From contig NZ_BMEL01000001.1 in the NCBI RefSeq assembly GCF_014636475.1, forward strand, positions 744,001 to 808,000: a stretch of 64,000 nucleotides of DNA, written 5' to 3'. The stretch comes from Halobacillus andaensis (GTDB lineage Bacteria > Bacillota > Bacilli > Bacillales > Halobacillaceae). Of the stretch, positions 57,584 through 64,000 are shown piece by piece; the first letter of the stretch is position 1, and each line of letters starts with the position of its first letter. The translations under genes were made by a program, and so were the position numbers. The notes beneath the pieces were generated by a model. That model was not told the DNA's origin, did not search any database, and saw only the letters and a list, made by a program, of their open reading frames with translations.

Positions 57584-57973
57584 ATGATTCAGAAATTCAT
57601 CGAACTAGGCGAGGGATATACAGACATTTATGAGCTTGTAGAACTTGGTAGACGAATGCCTGAAAGAATTCAAAATGCACTCGCATTCTATAGTGAAAAG
57701 TCAGGCCAATCAGCAGCTTCTTTAGCCCTTATAATGAAACCTACGTCGGAGCAAAAATTCCAACCTATTTATATATGCAGAGAAGGCATACCTAATCCTC
57801 ACGAGAAACCGAATCAGCGCTTTGAATTATTTAAAAACATGGTCGAAGGTGCTGGTCATCATGTGATCGAATATACGGTTAAACCTTCCAATGTCTTTCC
57901 AGAAAACGAGCTCTATTATAATTACCTAATTGGAATTTTGCGAACCAATAAAAGACTTTCACCATTAAGTTAA
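57584..57973 (+). CDS. Small conserved Bacillaceae protein (DUF7147/YlbA-like)
   Basis: A 129-residue soluble protein, MIQKFIELGEGYTDIYELVE at the start, with no membrane segment and no catalytic motif I recognise. It resembles the short YlbA-type proteins of the same B. subtilis region (some of them misnamed methylthioribose kinase), although the place in the cluster differs. The ATG is behind AGGAGG at good spacing, so it is probably a real gene. The family name is from memory and uncertain. Confidence 0.7.
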   Translation: MIQKFIELGEGYTDIYELVELGRRMPERIQNALAFYSEKSGQSAASLALIMKPTSEQKFQPIYICREGIPNPHEKPNQRFELFKNMVEGAGHHVIEYTVKPSNVFPENELYYNYLIGILRTNKRLSPLS

Positions 57974-58099
57974 AGGCTCTGATAAATGATGCCGAAGATA
58001 GTTCTATTGAGGGTTAAGGATCCAACCCTGTTCTCGTCACAAGCAACGGAATCTCTTTTTAATTGAAGATATTCACATTGGAATCTATCGAATCTAAGT

Positions 58100-58132
58100 A
58101 AAAAAGCGTTCGTCTAGTAGACGAACGCTTTT
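58100..58132. terminator. Terminator between convergent genes
   Basis: AAAAGCGTTCGTCT and AGACGAACGCTTTT form a 14-bp perfect stem with a 3-nt loop and T-runs on both strands, directly after ylbG. Confidence 0.9.
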
Positions 58133-58133
58133 C

Positions 58134-58409
58134 CTATATTCCCATCTTGTAATCATATTGTTTTGCTTTATCTGGTTTCGCGTTTTCAAAGTTCGTGCGA
58201 ATTTCAGGTTTATATGATAATACAACGCGTGACACAAAAGGGAGTCGTTCCAGCTTGTCCATTTTAAACTCAACGTCTTCTTGATCGACATAAAGCAAAG
58301 CATATTTCTGCTTTTTCGAAGCGTGAATTAAATGTCCGTGTTTTTTAATCTGCCTTATATTTTTCATATGCTGAAAATAAACGATGAGACCTTGTCGTTT
58401 TGTTCTCAT
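58134..58409 (-). CDS. ylbG: DUF2129 protein YlbG
   Basis: A 91-residue basic protein of the UPF0298/DUF2129 family, RQGLIVYFQHMKNIRQIKKH at the start and the conserved ALLYVDQEDVE and VSRVVLSYKPEI. It lies beside ylbF as in B. subtilis. Function unknown. Confidence 0.93.
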   Translation of the reverse strand: MRTKRQGLIVYFQHMKNIRQIKKHGHLIHASKKQKYALLYVDQEDVEFKMDKLERLPFVSRVVLSYKPEIRTNFENAKPDKAKQYDYKMGI

Positions 58410-58494
58410 AAAGTTTCCCTACTTTTTTAAATGTTTAGAGTAATCGTAACAGTCATGTACAAAGACAGCAAGGATAATTTATAAAGGCTTACTT

Positions 58495-58929
58495 CTAAGA
58501 AGCACAGCCACATCCGCCACCGCTTCCACATCCGCAGCCTGAATCAAACACCATACCGTTACGGGGGACCTTAATTTGTTCGCTCACACTAAAAGCAACG
58601 CTTTGACTCACTTCATCTAAAAGCCTTTGAACTTCTCTTTCCGCTTTCTTAAATTGGACGACCTTCTCATGCATGTCCATTTCTCGTTTAACACTACGGA
58701 CCTTCTTCATAATGTCGTTATAGTCCGGGTGATAGCGACCAAAACGCTGTACATCCTCGTATTGATCTTTTATATGATTAAAATTGCGAATTAATGACTG
58801 AGCTTCCTCATCAGATTCTAACTGCCTTTTTGTCTCTTGATAGTGATCCATAACATCGGAATCCATTATCATTTGGCCAATGGCTTCTGATCGATCTAAA
58901 AGATCTACAATTTCCATTGTGGCTAACAT
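58495..58929 (-). CDS. ylbF: Regulator RicF (YlbF)
   Basis: A 144-residue helical protein of the YlbF/YmcA family. With RicA and RicT it forms the Ric complex, which binds iron-sulphur clusters and promotes RNA maturation by RNase Y, affecting competence, biofilm and sporulation. The C-terminal cysteine cluster CGCGSGGGCGC is typical and supplies cluster ligands. Confidence 0.92.
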   Translation of the reverse strand: MLATMEIVDLLDRSEAIGQMIMDSDVMDHYQETKRQLESDEEAQSLIRNFNHIKDQYEDVQRFGRYHPDYNDIMKKVRSVKREMDMHEKVVQFKKAEREVQRLLDEVSQSVAFSVSEQIKVPRNGMVFDSGCGCGSGGGCGCAS

Positions 58930-59003
58930 ACATGCCCACCTCCACTTTCATCATACCAAAAGGAAGAGCAGAATGAAATATGAATTCCATCTGCCCTTTG
59001 TAA

Positions 59004-59375
59004 TTAATAGTACGGAAATTGGATGGGGGGACGTCTTTCCGTTTCTTGTTTATCCTGCTGCACATTTGAAATTAACTGTTGAATTTGCCCGATGGCCCCA
59101 TTGAGGTCATCAATGTGTTTAGAAACATCCTCCCAGTCAATTTCCTGAAGCAAATCACCAAACTGCCTCATCCATTCTTTCTTCGTTAACCTTTCCTTTT
59201 GCTCGTCTCCTGCCACTTGGTCCCAATATGGATCATCTTCCCCTAGAATCATCCATTTCTCATAATAATGTTGAATACGAGTATGATCTTTTCTTACCTG
59301 GTCTTTTAAAGAAGGATGACGGTTAACAAATGCCTTAAACTTTTGAACACTAGGGTGTAAATTGTGTTCACTCAT
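59004..59375 (-). CDS. ylbD: YlbD-family putative spore coat protein
   Basis: A 123-residue hydrophilic protein: HPSVQKFKAFVNRHPSLKDQ at the N-terminus, YYEKWMILGEDDPYW in the middle and a proline-rich end RRPPIQFPYY. It matches the YlbD coat-protein family of spore formers. The neighbouring ylbE of B. subtilis is not found here. Confidence 0.85.
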   Translation of the reverse strand: MSEHNLHPSVQKFKAFVNRHPSLKDQVRKDHTRIQHYYEKWMILGEDDPYWDQVAGDEQKERLTKKEWMRQFGDLLQEIDWEDVSKHIDDLNGAIGQIQQLISNVQQDKQETERRPPIQFPYY

Positions 59376-59444
59376 TGATGTTCACACCTCGCTACGTAGA
59401 CTACATTATAGCCTATGCAGCTTTTCTTCAGGTGTTCAAACGCA

Positions 59445-59472
59445 AAAAAGACGACCGAATTGGCCGTCCATA
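59445..59472 (-). terminator. Terminator after the CBS protein gene
   Basis: GACGGCC and GGTCGTC arms (one wobble) with a run of six Ts on the minus strand, six bases past the stop. Confidence 0.8.
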
Positions 59473-59477
59473 CATAG

Positions 59478-59906
59478 TTAATGAAGCTCTGGCGGTTCAG
59501 AAATTTCATGTAAAGCGACGCCTGCCGCTTCATCTGACATTTCCTCTGTAGAAAGGTCGCCTAAAGAGATCATTCCGGTTAATTTTCCGTTTTCAACAAC
59601 TGGTAAACGACGTACTTGGTGTTCGGCCATCATTTGACTAGCTTCTTCCAAGCTCGTGTCAGGAGTCACACTGTATAAGTGATCACTCATCACTTGTTGA
59701 ACAGGAGTTGAATCAGCACTGTGATTTGCGTAACCTCGAATCGCTAAGTCACGGTCAGTTACCATTCCCATAAGTTGGCCATTTTCATCACAGATCGGAA
59801 CAGAACCTACGTTTTTCTGTTTCATCATGCTTGCCGCATCAAACAATGTACTGCTTGATTGACAAACAGACAAATCCGTAGTCATAATGTCTCTCACTTT
59901 TTTCAT
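59478..59906 (-). CDS. ylbB: CBS domain protein (YlbB-like)
   Basis: A 142-residue protein consisting of two CBS domains: RDIMTTDLSVCQSSSTLFDA, GMVTDRDLAIRGYA, then VMSDHLYSVTPDTSLEEAS and GMISLGDLSTEEM. Stand-alone CBS pairs usually bind adenine nucleotides. No partner domain is fused. It is in the position of ylbB within the B. subtilis ylb region. Confidence 0.88.
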   Translation of the reverse strand: MKKVRDIMTTDLSVCQSSSTLFDAASMMKQKNVGSVPICDENGQLMGMVTDRDLAIRGYANHSADSTPVQQVMSDHLYSVTPDTSLEEASQMMAEHQVRRLPVVENGKLTGMISLGDLSTEEMSDEAAGVALHEISEPPELH

Positions 59907-60077
59907 GAAGATCCTCCTCTTTTAATCAATATCAATGGTTAGTATCTCCACAATGTCGAGTTTAACTCATGCATCCTGGGAATATTTATAGTATAATAAG
60001 GAAGTGCAAGCATCACACTGGAAGTTCACATAAAAGGTGATGTTCACTAAATTAATAGAGGTTTAGCGTTCAATCAA

Positions 60078-60106
60078 TTGCAACTTGTACTCGTTCATAA
60101 TAAAAT
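60078..60106 (+). promoter_or_regulatory. Sigma-A promoter of the yugN-like gene
   Basis: TTGCAA (60078-60083) and TAAAAT (60101-60106) are 17 bases apart, 35 bases upstream of the start codon. Confidence 0.65.
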
Positions 60107-60141
60107 GATACAAGATACATAAAATTTGTGAGGTGGAAGAA

Positions 60142-60510
60142 ATGAAGCTTGAAGGTACTGGTATTGAGGGACTTGTTGTTGATTTACAGCCCCTTACTCA
60201 AATTATGGAAAATAACGGTTTTATTCTAGGTGGATCTTGGGATTACGAACGTGTTACTTATGATTACAAAGTAAGCGCCCCTGAAAAAAATGTTACGTAT
60301 TATATTCGTATACAAGGATATGCCGTCGAAGGAGATGTCGACCGTGGAAATGCTGTGATCCAATTAGTCACTCCCCTACTCGGTAAACATTATTATCCTC
60401 ACGGTGTTGAATACGGCGAACAAGAAGAGTTCCCTGCAGGCTTAATGGAAAGAGCTACGAAAGCAGTGGAAAAACTAAAGGACGCGGTAGCTCAGTACCA
60501 AAATTCATAA
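60142..60510 (+). CDS. yugN: YugN-like protein
   Basis: A 122-residue protein of the YugN-like family: MKLEGTGIEGLVVDLQPL at the start, GGSWDYERVTYDYKVS and YYIRIQGYAVEGDV. Function unknown. The start is the ATG six bases after GAGGTG; a GTG three codons upstream is inside that site. In B. subtilis yugN is in another region, so its place here is a lineage arrangement. Confidence 0.87.
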   Translation: MKLEGTGIEGLVVDLQPLTQIMENNGFILGGSWDYERVTYDYKVSAPEKNVTYYIRIQGYAVEGDVDRGNAVIQLVTPLLGKHYYPHGVEYGEQEEFPAGLMERATKAVEKLKDAVAQYQNS

Positions 60511-60531
60511 GTAGTCATACTTATGATAAGG

Positions 60532-60567
60532 AGTCGCACACCTTGCTCAGGTGAGCGGCTTTTTTTA
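60532..60567 (+). terminator. Terminator after the yugN-like gene
   Basis: AGTCGC, CACCT and AGGTG, GCGGCT pair to a GC-rich stem with a one-base bulge, followed by seven Ts. Confidence 0.85.
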
Positions 60568-60613
60568 AAAGTCAAAGCATATTTTGCTTTCCAGAAGGAG
60601 GATTCAGTTTACA

Positions 60614-61672
60614 TTGTTCCGCTACCTTTCGAAACGACAGTGGATTCTTTTATTATTGGGGATATTGTTTGTTGTTGCAGGATACTTCATTTTACCTGTC
60701 TCAGTTCCCTTAATCATCGCTTTAATTACAGCCCTCTTTTTAAACCCCGCTGTTCGGTGGATGCAGTTTAGATTTAGGCTCAATAGAAAAATGGCTGTCA
60801 CCATTGTCTTTCTATTGTTTGTCATCATGATCGGGTTATTAGGTACATATGCTGTTACTCGTGCCGTTACTCAACTAGTGGAGCTGGCAGATAATGCCCC
60901 GTCTTATATTAACCAAATCAATAATGTTTTAATCAACTGGCAAAACAACATGAATAGTTTCACGCAAAATATGCCCAGTGAATTTGTTGATAAAGTTTCC
61001 GTAGAGCTCCAAAACACTATAGATACAACGACTCAGACACTAAGCCAGAAGCTTCAGCTTAGTAACATTGCAGCCTTTGCTGCTAAAATCCCTGAGTATT
61101 TAATTAGCTTTCTCGTTTACCTAATTGCGCTATTTCTCTTTATGCTAGAATTGCCTCGCTTAAAGGATAAGATGCATGGCAACTTTACTGAATCGACTTC
61201 AGAAAAAGTAAAATTTATGAACGCAAGACTTTCTTACGTTGTGTTTGGTTTCTTAAAAGCTCAATTCCTTGTTAGTATCGTTATCTTTGTCGTATGTTTA
61301 ATCGGGTTGTTTTGGATTACTCCAGAAGTTGCAATCGTTATGTCTCTTATTATTTGGATTGTAGACTTCGTCCCAATTATCGGCTCCATAGTGATTCTTG
61401 GACCATGGGCGCTGTATATGCTCATTGTTGGCGACATAGCAATGGGCGGACAGCTGGCCATGTTGGCCATTATCCTGCTGGCCATAAGACGAACCGTAGA
61501 ACCTAAGGTGATGGGGCGCCATATCGGACTCTCTCCACTAGCTACCCTTATTGCGATGTATATTGGTCTTCAATTAATTGGCTTAATGGGATTTATTTTA
61601 GGTCCGCTTCTTGTCATCGCCTTTAATTCTGCAAAAGAAGCAGGTATTATCCGCTGGAACTTTAAATTATAA
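60614..61672 (+). CDS. ytvI: Sporulation membrane protein YtvI-like (AI-2E transporter family)
   Basis: A 352-residue polytopic protein: paired N-terminal spans (WILLLLGILFVVAGYFILPV), a central extracellular helical region (residues 95-150) and C-terminal signature DFVPIIGSIVILGPWALY and IEPKVMG-type RTVEPKVMGRHIGLSPL. This is the AI-2E/PerM family, closest to sporulation YtvI by feel. The start is a TTG 12 bases after GGAGG; the frame opens 10 codons earlier through that site. Confidence 0.85.
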   Translation: MFRYLSKRQWILLLLGILFVVAGYFILPVSVPLIIALITALFLNPAVRWMQFRFRLNRKMAVTIVFLLFVIMIGLLGTYAVTRAVTQLVELADNAPSYINQINNVLINWQNNMNSFTQNMPSEFVDKVSVELQNTIDTTTQTLSQKLQLSNIAAFAAKIPEYLISFLVYLIALFLFMLELPRLKDKMHGNFTESTSEKVKFMNARLSYVVFGFLKAQFLVSIVIFVVCLIGLFWITPEVAIVMSLIIWIVDFVPIIGSIVILGPWALYMLIVGDIAMGGQLAMLAIILLAIRRTVEPKVMGRHIGLSPLATLIAMYIGLQLIGLMGFILGPLLVIAFNSAKEAGIIRWNFKL

Positions 61673-61710
61673 AAAAATCGCCTATCTCTTCAAAGATAGG
61701 CGATTTTTTA
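61671..61710. terminator. Bidirectional terminator between convergent genes
   Basis: AAAAATCGCCTATCT and AGATAGGCGATTTTT are near-perfect 15-bp arms with a short loop, T-runs on both strands. It overlaps the stop codon of the GNAT gene at 61708. Confidence 0.92.
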
Positions 61711-62253
61711 AATTTCTTTTCGTGAAGGAGTACTTTTCTTACTTTCTTTTTGCTTTTTCTTTTGAAAAGTGAACATGTCCCGATTTGATAGCGTCTGTGC
61801 AAACCCGTTATTAATCAGCACCTTTTGAGAGGGAATATTGGATTTGCCGCATTGAGCTTCTACACTGCTTATTTGTTCGTTTTCAAAGGCCCAATTACAC
61901 ATTGCTTTTAATGCTTCTGTAGCATACCCTTGGTTTCGCTCAGTTTCAACGATGTGATATCCAACTTCTACTGTTCCTTCCTCATCAGGAATTCCCTTGA
62001 ATCCTATATCTCCAATGACTCTTTCCTGATCGATATCCATAATGATCCAAGGACCAAAGCCCAAATGATTTGAATCTTCTTCTAAAGATTCTACATAAAA
62101 GGGCAGCATGGCCTTTAACCCATCATGAGGCCAGCTTCGGTTCCACGGAAGCTGATACTTATAATAAAATGCAAGCGGATTTTTCATAATCGTTTGAGCT
62201 AGATCTATTGTCATCGGGATATATTTTAGTCGAGCAGATAATAATTCCATCAT
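61708..62253 (-). CDS. GNAT-family N-acetyltransferase (RimJ/RimL type)
   Basis: A 181-residue acetyltransferase: GDIGFKGIPDEEGTVEVGYH, the acetyl-CoA loop ETERNQGYATEALKAMCNWA (about residues 103-122) and SSVEAQCGKSNIPSQKVLINN-type C-terminal part. It resembles alpha-N-acetyltransferases of the RimJ/L group. Its substrate is unknown. The last 20 residues are very basic. It breaks the synteny between the ytvI-like gene and ctaM. Confidence 0.87.
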   Translation of the reverse strand: MMELLSARLKYIPMTIDLAQTIMKNPLAFYYKYQLPWNRSWPHDGLKAMLPFYVESLEEDSNHLGFGPWIIMDIDQERVIGDIGFKGIPDEEGTVEVGYHIVETERNQGYATEALKAMCNWAFENEQISSVEAQCGKSNIPSQKVLINNGFAQTLSNRDMFTFQKKKQKESKKSTPSRKEI

Positions 62254-62335
62254 TCTACTCCCTTTCTATTTATGTAATAAACCCATCATACTATTTTATA
62301 TTCCTTATTATCCTCATCATTAAACAATAATAAAG

Positions 62336-62364
62336 AAAAAACAGTCAGTTTTTTAAACTGACTG
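62336..62364 (-). terminator. Terminator after ctaM
   Basis: CAGTCAGTTT and AAACTGACTG arms with a 3-nt loop and six Ts on the minus strand, just past the stop. Confidence 0.85.
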
Positions 62365-62370
62365 CCTTCT

Positions 62371-62826
62371 TTAAAATCCAAATATTGCTCTCATCATACT
62401 TGTGGTCGTTCCACTGTCATAAAGAACGTATAATAATAAATAAACCATAACACCAGTTATTGCTGTACAAAACCAAATAACGCTCGTCACAGGGCCAATT
62501 TTTCGATGCTTAGAAATATTTCGCTTAAAGGCAACACGCAAAGTTACTAAACCAAATACTCCACCGGTTGTTGCCAAGATAATGTGGAAGATTAAAAAGA
62601 TCGTGTAGTATATTTTAATGTCATCCGGCCCGCCAAAGCTTGTATTGCCAACAAATATCGTGCGACTAAGGTAAATGATAAAAAAGGTCAATGCGCTAAT
62701 AGCAGCAGCCACCATCGTCCTTTTATGAGCGGCTCGTTTATCTTTTGCAATTAATACCCATCCAATAGCGACAAGTATAGCACTGAGAACGATGAAAAAC
62801 GTACTTAAAGTTGGTAGTAACGGCAT
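62371..62826 (-). CDS. ctaM: Cytochrome oxidase assembly protein CtaM (DUF420)
   Basis: A 151-residue protein with four membrane spans and the conserved histidines of DUF420 (HKRTMVAAAISALTFF and IFHIILATTGGVFG, KHRKIGPVTSVIWF). In Firmicutes this family (YozB in B. subtilis, CtaM in staphylococci) is needed for active heme A oxidase. The start is the ATG eight bases after GAGGAG. It stands next to ctaG. Confidence 0.9.
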   Translation of the reverse strand: MPLLPTLSTFFIVLSAILVAIGWVLIAKDKRAAHKRTMVAAAISALTFFIIYLSRTIFVGNTSFGGPDDIKIYYTIFLIFHIILATTGGVFGLVTLRVAFKRNISKHRKIGPVTSVIWFCTAITGVMVYLLLYVLYDSGTTTSMMRAIFGF

Positions 62827-62905
62827 GTCAATTTTCTCCTCTTTCAAAAATCAATTCACAGAAAAAGGAGTCGAACTTAAAGTAAGAAAGACTCTCTCTC
62901 TGAAT

Positions 62906-63811
62906 TTATGACTCCGTTTGAGCGTGTGCAGGTAACGGGTCAATTGTATCTCTTTCACGGTTAAACCAGCTAAAGAAAATTTGAGCAATAATTACACCGA
63001 AAATAATTTCCTGAGTAATTTTCATAATAATCCCACCCAATTGCTGATCTTCAACTAATGGCATCGGTGTAAAATATTCAGGGCCGCTCAATGAACTTGA
63101 AATCCCTGCCAACACATCACCAGGTACGCACAAACTCATCGCTTGCAGCCAGGCACCGGATTGAGTGTACGTCTCGTACAATGGTGTACCAGCGAAGATA
63201 ATCAGCCCACAAGCAGGTGTGATTAATACACCATTCGCAAAGATGAAACCGATTTTTAGAATTGGGCTTAAACGATCCATCTCTTTAATTGGACTAAATA
63301 CGGACCACCACATAAAAAAGGCTGTAAGTAATATAAACGTGGTGATTAAAGTGTGGGCCATTTCATTCGACTTAGCGTAATCGAAAAAAACAGGCATATG
63401 GTAAATAGAAAAGAACCCATTAAACACAATTAACGATACAAGCGGTTTCGTCATCACTTTTAGTATGGACGATACAACGGGCGCGGCAAAGACCTTATGC
63501 CAAATCCATACAGGAATACCTTTAATAATTAAAATCGGAAACAGTAAGTAATAAAGAGCCATTTGCGTCATATGTGCTGTAAACATAATATGAGAAAGCA
63601 AGTCCACCGGGGACCCTTTCACTATATAAAGCAAGAGCATTCCAGCGTAAAACATAATCTGCTGACCGATCGTTGGCCGCTCTTCTCCTTGTTTACGTTT
63701 CGGACCCGTTATATAAAAATAAAGCGCTGACATGGCGAGTATAAATATTAAATAATATGGACTCCACAATGCTCTGAACCCAAATATCTGCAGTTCTAAC
63801 CACACAGGCAT
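62906..63811 (-). CDS. ctaG: Cytochrome c oxidase assembly factor CtaG
   Basis: A 301-residue polytopic protein of the caa3-type CtaG family: about seven spans, SHIMFTAHMTQMALYYLLFP (histidines possibly for copper) and PLYETYTQSGAWL. It is required for caa3 oxidase in B. subtilis, where it follows the ctaCDEF structural genes. The C-terminus is hydrophilic. Confidence 0.93.
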   Translation of the reverse strand: MPVWLELQIFGFRALWSPYYLIFILAMSALYFYITGPKRKQGEERPTIGQQIMFYAGMLLLYIVKGSPVDLLSHIMFTAHMTQMALYYLLFPILIIKGIPVWIWHKVFAAPVVSSILKVMTKPLVSLIVFNGFFSIYHMPVFFDYAKSNEMAHTLITTFILLTAFFMWWSVFSPIKEMDRLSPILKIGFIFANGVLITPACGLIIFAGTPLYETYTQSGAWLQAMSLCVPGDVLAGISSSLSGPEYFTPMPLVEDQQLGGIIMKITQEIIFGVIIAQIFFSWFNRERDTIDPLPAHAQTES

Positions 63812-63925
63812 CTCACCTCTTTTTCTTTTACAGGATTCTTTTCTATTCTAACGAAATTTCTTCTAAAAAACGAGTCTTCCTCTACAGTTTTTTTAATGTT
63901 CATAAATTAGACATAACCAGGGCAT

Positions 63926-63955
63926 AAAAAAGAGACCGGAAAACCGGTCTCTTTT
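63926..63955 (-). terminator. Terminator after the gene entering at the right edge
   Basis: AAGAGACCGG and CCGGTCTCTT arms with a short loop and six Ts on the minus strand, directly after the stop codon at 63957-63959. Confidence 0.88.
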
Positions 63956-63956
63956 A

Positions 63957-64000
63957 TTACCACCATATAATTGTAGTGAATGTGATGATTGTTAGAATGG
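63957..64000 (-). CDS. ctaF: C-terminal codons of a probable cytochrome c oxidase subunit IV (CtaF)
   Basis: On the minus strand a frame enters from the right edge and ends ILTIITFTTIIWW followed by TAA, directly before a strong terminator. A hydrophobic end is what a small oxidase subunit would have, and ctaF precedes ctaG in B. subtilis. Only 14 codons are visible, so the identity rests on context. Confidence 0.45.
   Translation of the reverse strand, partial: ILTIITFTTIIWW

Overview
The window is a low-GC Firmicute chromosome segment from an endospore-forming member of the Bacillaceae. Gene order follows the Bacillus subtilis pyr, ylm, spoIIG, ftsAZ, dcw, ylb and cta regions almost gene for gene, read in reverse. 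Sporulation genes (sigE, sigG, spoIIGA, spoVD, spoVE, ylbJ, ytvI-like) show a spore former. The strongly acidic DivIB tail suggests a moderately halophilic or marine lineage. MurE carries the DNPR motif of meso-diaminopimelate ligases, which argues against the classical ornithine-walled Halobacillus species and fits related mDAP-type genera. The genus assignment is inference.

Layout. 1-1017: 3' part of rqcH on the plus strand. 1018-2057: a repeat island and a small membrane protein. 2058-13850: the complete pyrimidine operon (pyrR-P-B-C-AA-AB-K-D-F-E, minus strand), with one sigma-A promoter and three PyrR-type attenuators. 13845-22431: rluD-like, lspA, ileS behind a T-box, divIVA and the ylm cluster with sepF. 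22942-25450: sigG, sigE and spoIIGA. 25624-30968: ftsZ, ftsA, sbp, two DUF881 genes and divIB. 31816-44214: the dcw cluster spoVE, murD, mraY, murF, murE, spoVD, pbpB, ftsL, rsmH, mraZ. 44376-55119: bshC, a DUF3397 gene, panE-like, ylbP, ylbO-like, a crotonase-family gene, rpmF, ylbN, tmcAL, ylbL, ylbK, ylbJ. 56178-59906: coaD, rsmD, a small conserved gene, ylbG, ylbF, ylbD, a CBS protein. 60142-64000: yugN-like, ytvI-like, a GNAT gene, ctaM, ctaG and the last codons of a probable ctaF.

The genes work together in UMP synthesis, peptidoglycan precursor synthesis, septum assembly, the mother-cell and forespore sigma cascade, and cytochrome oxidase assembly.

Beyond this conserved backbone the striking content is non-coding. 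Four islands (about 1.1-1.5, 22.5-22.9, 31.2-31.8 and 55.1-56.1 kb) are mosaics of at least five hairpin-forming repeat families. A 282-nt highly structured element occurs twice, each time apparently inside remnants of another repeat. Other items are a three-arm switch-like structure in the 59-nt murD-spoVE gap, a hairpin that hides the sigG ribosome-binding site, and two genes (pyrF, spoIIGA) whose best start codon appears to be ATT. murG and murB, which sit between spoVE and divIB in B. subtilis, are missing from that position, where the 282-nt repeat lies instead.
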